NCBI RefSeq assembly: GCF_001942405.1
Contig: NZ_MKKA01000011.1
Span: 1 to 64,000 of the forward strand
DNA: 64,000 nt
Reading direction: 5' to 3'
Source of the DNA: Ornithinimicrobium sp. CNJ-824
GTDB taxonomy: Bacteria; Actinomycetota; Actinomycetes; Actinomycetales; Dermatophilaceae
Numbering within the stretch: the stretch's first letter is position 1; each line of letters begins with the position of its first letter. The position numbers and the translations under genes were made by a program. The notes under the pieces are model-generated. The model did no database searches. It saw nothing but the letters and a program-made list of their open reading frames with translations, and was not told where the DNA came from. Shown here piece by piece: positions 63,201 through 64,000 of this stretch.

Positions 63201-63594
63201 CCGGGCCGGGGGCCGCCGTGGCCTCCGGAACGGTCCCGCCGGGGGCGGCGATGAACAGGGCCAGCGCGGCCACAACCAGGGGTCGCATGCCGGACTGGGG
63301 CAGGGACAGGGCCGGCAGCCTCGGAGCTCGGACGCCGCGCAGCGCCGAGACGGCCTCGACGACGATGCTCAGGCTCAGGGCGGCCCAGACCACCCAGCCG
63401 AGCAGCTTGGCCCCGGTCAGGGCCAGGGTGCCGTCGTCGGGGCTCAACAGGGCGTCGCGGACCTCCTCCAGGCTGGGGAGGGTCTCCGGCAGCGGATTCC
63501 CGCCCAGGGCCAGCAACAAGGCGGGCAGTCCCACCAGGATGCCGGCCAGGACGACCAGGGCGCCCAGGCCGATGAGGCGTTGACGCAGCTTCAT
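60224..63594 (-). CDS. LysM and BTAD-domain membrane protein (frameshift near 60,868)
   Basis: About 1,120 residues when joined. Four to five membrane helices lie near the N-terminus (LIGLGALVVLAGILVGLPAL; LAGAKLLG-like segment; MRPLVVAALALFIAAPGG) and one lies near residue 425. Two LysM repeats follow the first helices (NPYVVRPGDTLWSIAAQHLG and VQTGDTLSGLAAEHLGEADR), binding peptidoglycan. After a long linker and the last helix comes a cytoplasmic part that ends, in the next frame after 60,868, in a winged-helix/BTAD region (FGITETRTRDYIGRCRDWLG and then helical repeats). It would link cell-wall contact with intracellular control in the transfer machine; that is inference. Confidence 0.8.
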
Positions 63595-63998
63595 TGCTCC
63601 ACTCCTCCCACGGATCGGGTGATCCGTGCCTGCGCCGTGCCGGTGGCACTCAGGCTTCCCACGCCGATGATCGACAGGAACTTGGTCGGGTAGACCGAGG
63701 TGACGTCGACGCTGATGCTGGCCGGGCCGGTCACGGACGCCGAACCGGTGACTCCGGTGCTGGAAAGGTAGGCCTGCGCGGCCGCTGCGGCCTGGCCGGG
63801 GTCGGCCACCGCCCCCAGGCCGCGGACCCCGGTGGGCGTCTGCACCTGCTGGCCCCCGACGCGGGCGGCCTCACGGGCGGTGGCGCGGGCCTCCTGCATG
63901 GCGTGCAGGTGCCCGGAGACGTCCACCGCAAGCCCGACCATGATCAGGAACGAGGCCGCGATGACGATGACGAACATCCCCACTGAACCGCGCTCTGT
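63591..63998 (-). CDS. TadE/TadG-like pilus assembly protein (5' end outside window)
   Basis: At least 135 residues. The N-terminal part reads ERGSVGMFVIVIAASFLIMV, the typical TadE/Flp-type membrane start (GSVxxFV) used in pilus minor subunits. It is followed by GLAVDVSGHLHAMQEARATA and a Gly/Ser/Thr-rich exported part. The true start lies beyond 64,000, so only the end of the gene is seen. The stop overlaps the start of the LysM-BTAD gene. It suggests that further pilus genes continue to the right of the window. Confidence 0.72.
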   Translation of the reverse strand, partial: TERGSVGMFVIVIAASFLIMVGLAVDVSGHLHAMQEARATAREAARVGGQQVQTPTGVRGLGAVADPGQAAAAAQAYLSSTGVTGSASVTGPASISVDVTSVYPTKFLSIIGVGSLSATGTAQARITRSVGGVEQ

Positions 63999-64000
63999 CT

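Noticed and set aside
1-64000. CRISPR arrays, tRNA or rRNA genes
   Set aside because: No regularly spaced repeats of the right size were seen, and no cloverleaf or rRNA-like sequence was noticed while reading the window.

Overview
The window is high-GC actinomycete DNA, most likely from the order Micrococcales; that rank is an inference. The evidence is the codon usage, many GTG starts with GTGA or ATGA gene overlaps, CmtR-type and mycothiol-type metal resistance genes, and a conjugation gene set of the SCO6880/TraG/VirB4 kind found in actinobacterial plasmids and ICEs. It reads as accessory DNA (a conjugative plasmid or an ICE): no tRNA, rRNA or housekeeping cluster is visible.

Region 1 (1-25,730) is a metal-resistance and redox island. 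A two-gene unit (XRE regulator plus zinc-ribbon integrase-like gene) at the left edge is cut at 470 and resumes at 23,517. The 23 kb between is bounded by 13-bp terminal inverted repeats (470-482 and 23,504-23,516), so it looks like one large mobile element. Its minus-strand operon runs lspA, cadD, DsbA-like, VKOR-like, ArsR, P1B ATPase, CDF transporter and lnt. Its plus-strand operon is the system II cytochrome c set tlpA-ccdA-resB-ccsB. Two methyltransferase genes and a merA remnant follow. The merA remnant is split by an IS3-family element with a CTCA target duplication, and that element is itself split by a three-recombinase RIT element with 66-bp perfect inverted repeats. A bile acid:sodium symporter-like gene and a cmtR-cadD cassette close the element. 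A second cmtR-cadD cassette lies just outside, in the opposite orientation.

Region 2 (25,731-33,722) holds a candidate oriT, a 1.9-kresidue relaxase-helicase-primase fusion, and a small element with two tyrosine recombinases, one of which has lost its catalytic core.

Region 3 (34,029-39,185) is a six-gene block with visibly lower GC. A sigma-factor-like gene, a beta-barrel/HTH-like gene and an ImmA/IrrE-type metalloprotease with a zinc-ribbon tail precede a CD-NTase-like nucleotidyltransferase, a standalone E2-like protein and a single-pass membrane protein. The last three look like a type II-short CBASS antiphage operon. The first three look like a dedicated control module, and that combination is the most novel signal in the window.

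Region 4 (39,186-46,909) contains an IS110-family element with a hairpin over its ribosome binding site, a class III nucleotide cyclase, and an arsenic operon (arsR, acr3, three arsenate-reductase-type genes, a flavin monooxygenase) ending at a convergent second ArsR gene.

Region 5 (47,076-64,000) is a minus-strand conjugation operon: TadE-like protein, LysM-BTAD protein, HTH protein, MinD-like protein, two-TM pilin-like protein, VirB8-like anchor, VirB6/TrbL-like channel, SCO6880-like protein, VirB4-like ATPase, a triple peptidoglycan hydrolase, a small membrane protein, the TraG/VirD4 coupling protein and accessory genes. A repeated 37-nt element marks three of its gene junctions.

About twenty apparently intact families are interrupted by single-base frameshifts spread over all regions. 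This suggests residual indel errors in the assembly as much as gene decay, so genes broken only by one frameshift should be treated as possibly intact.
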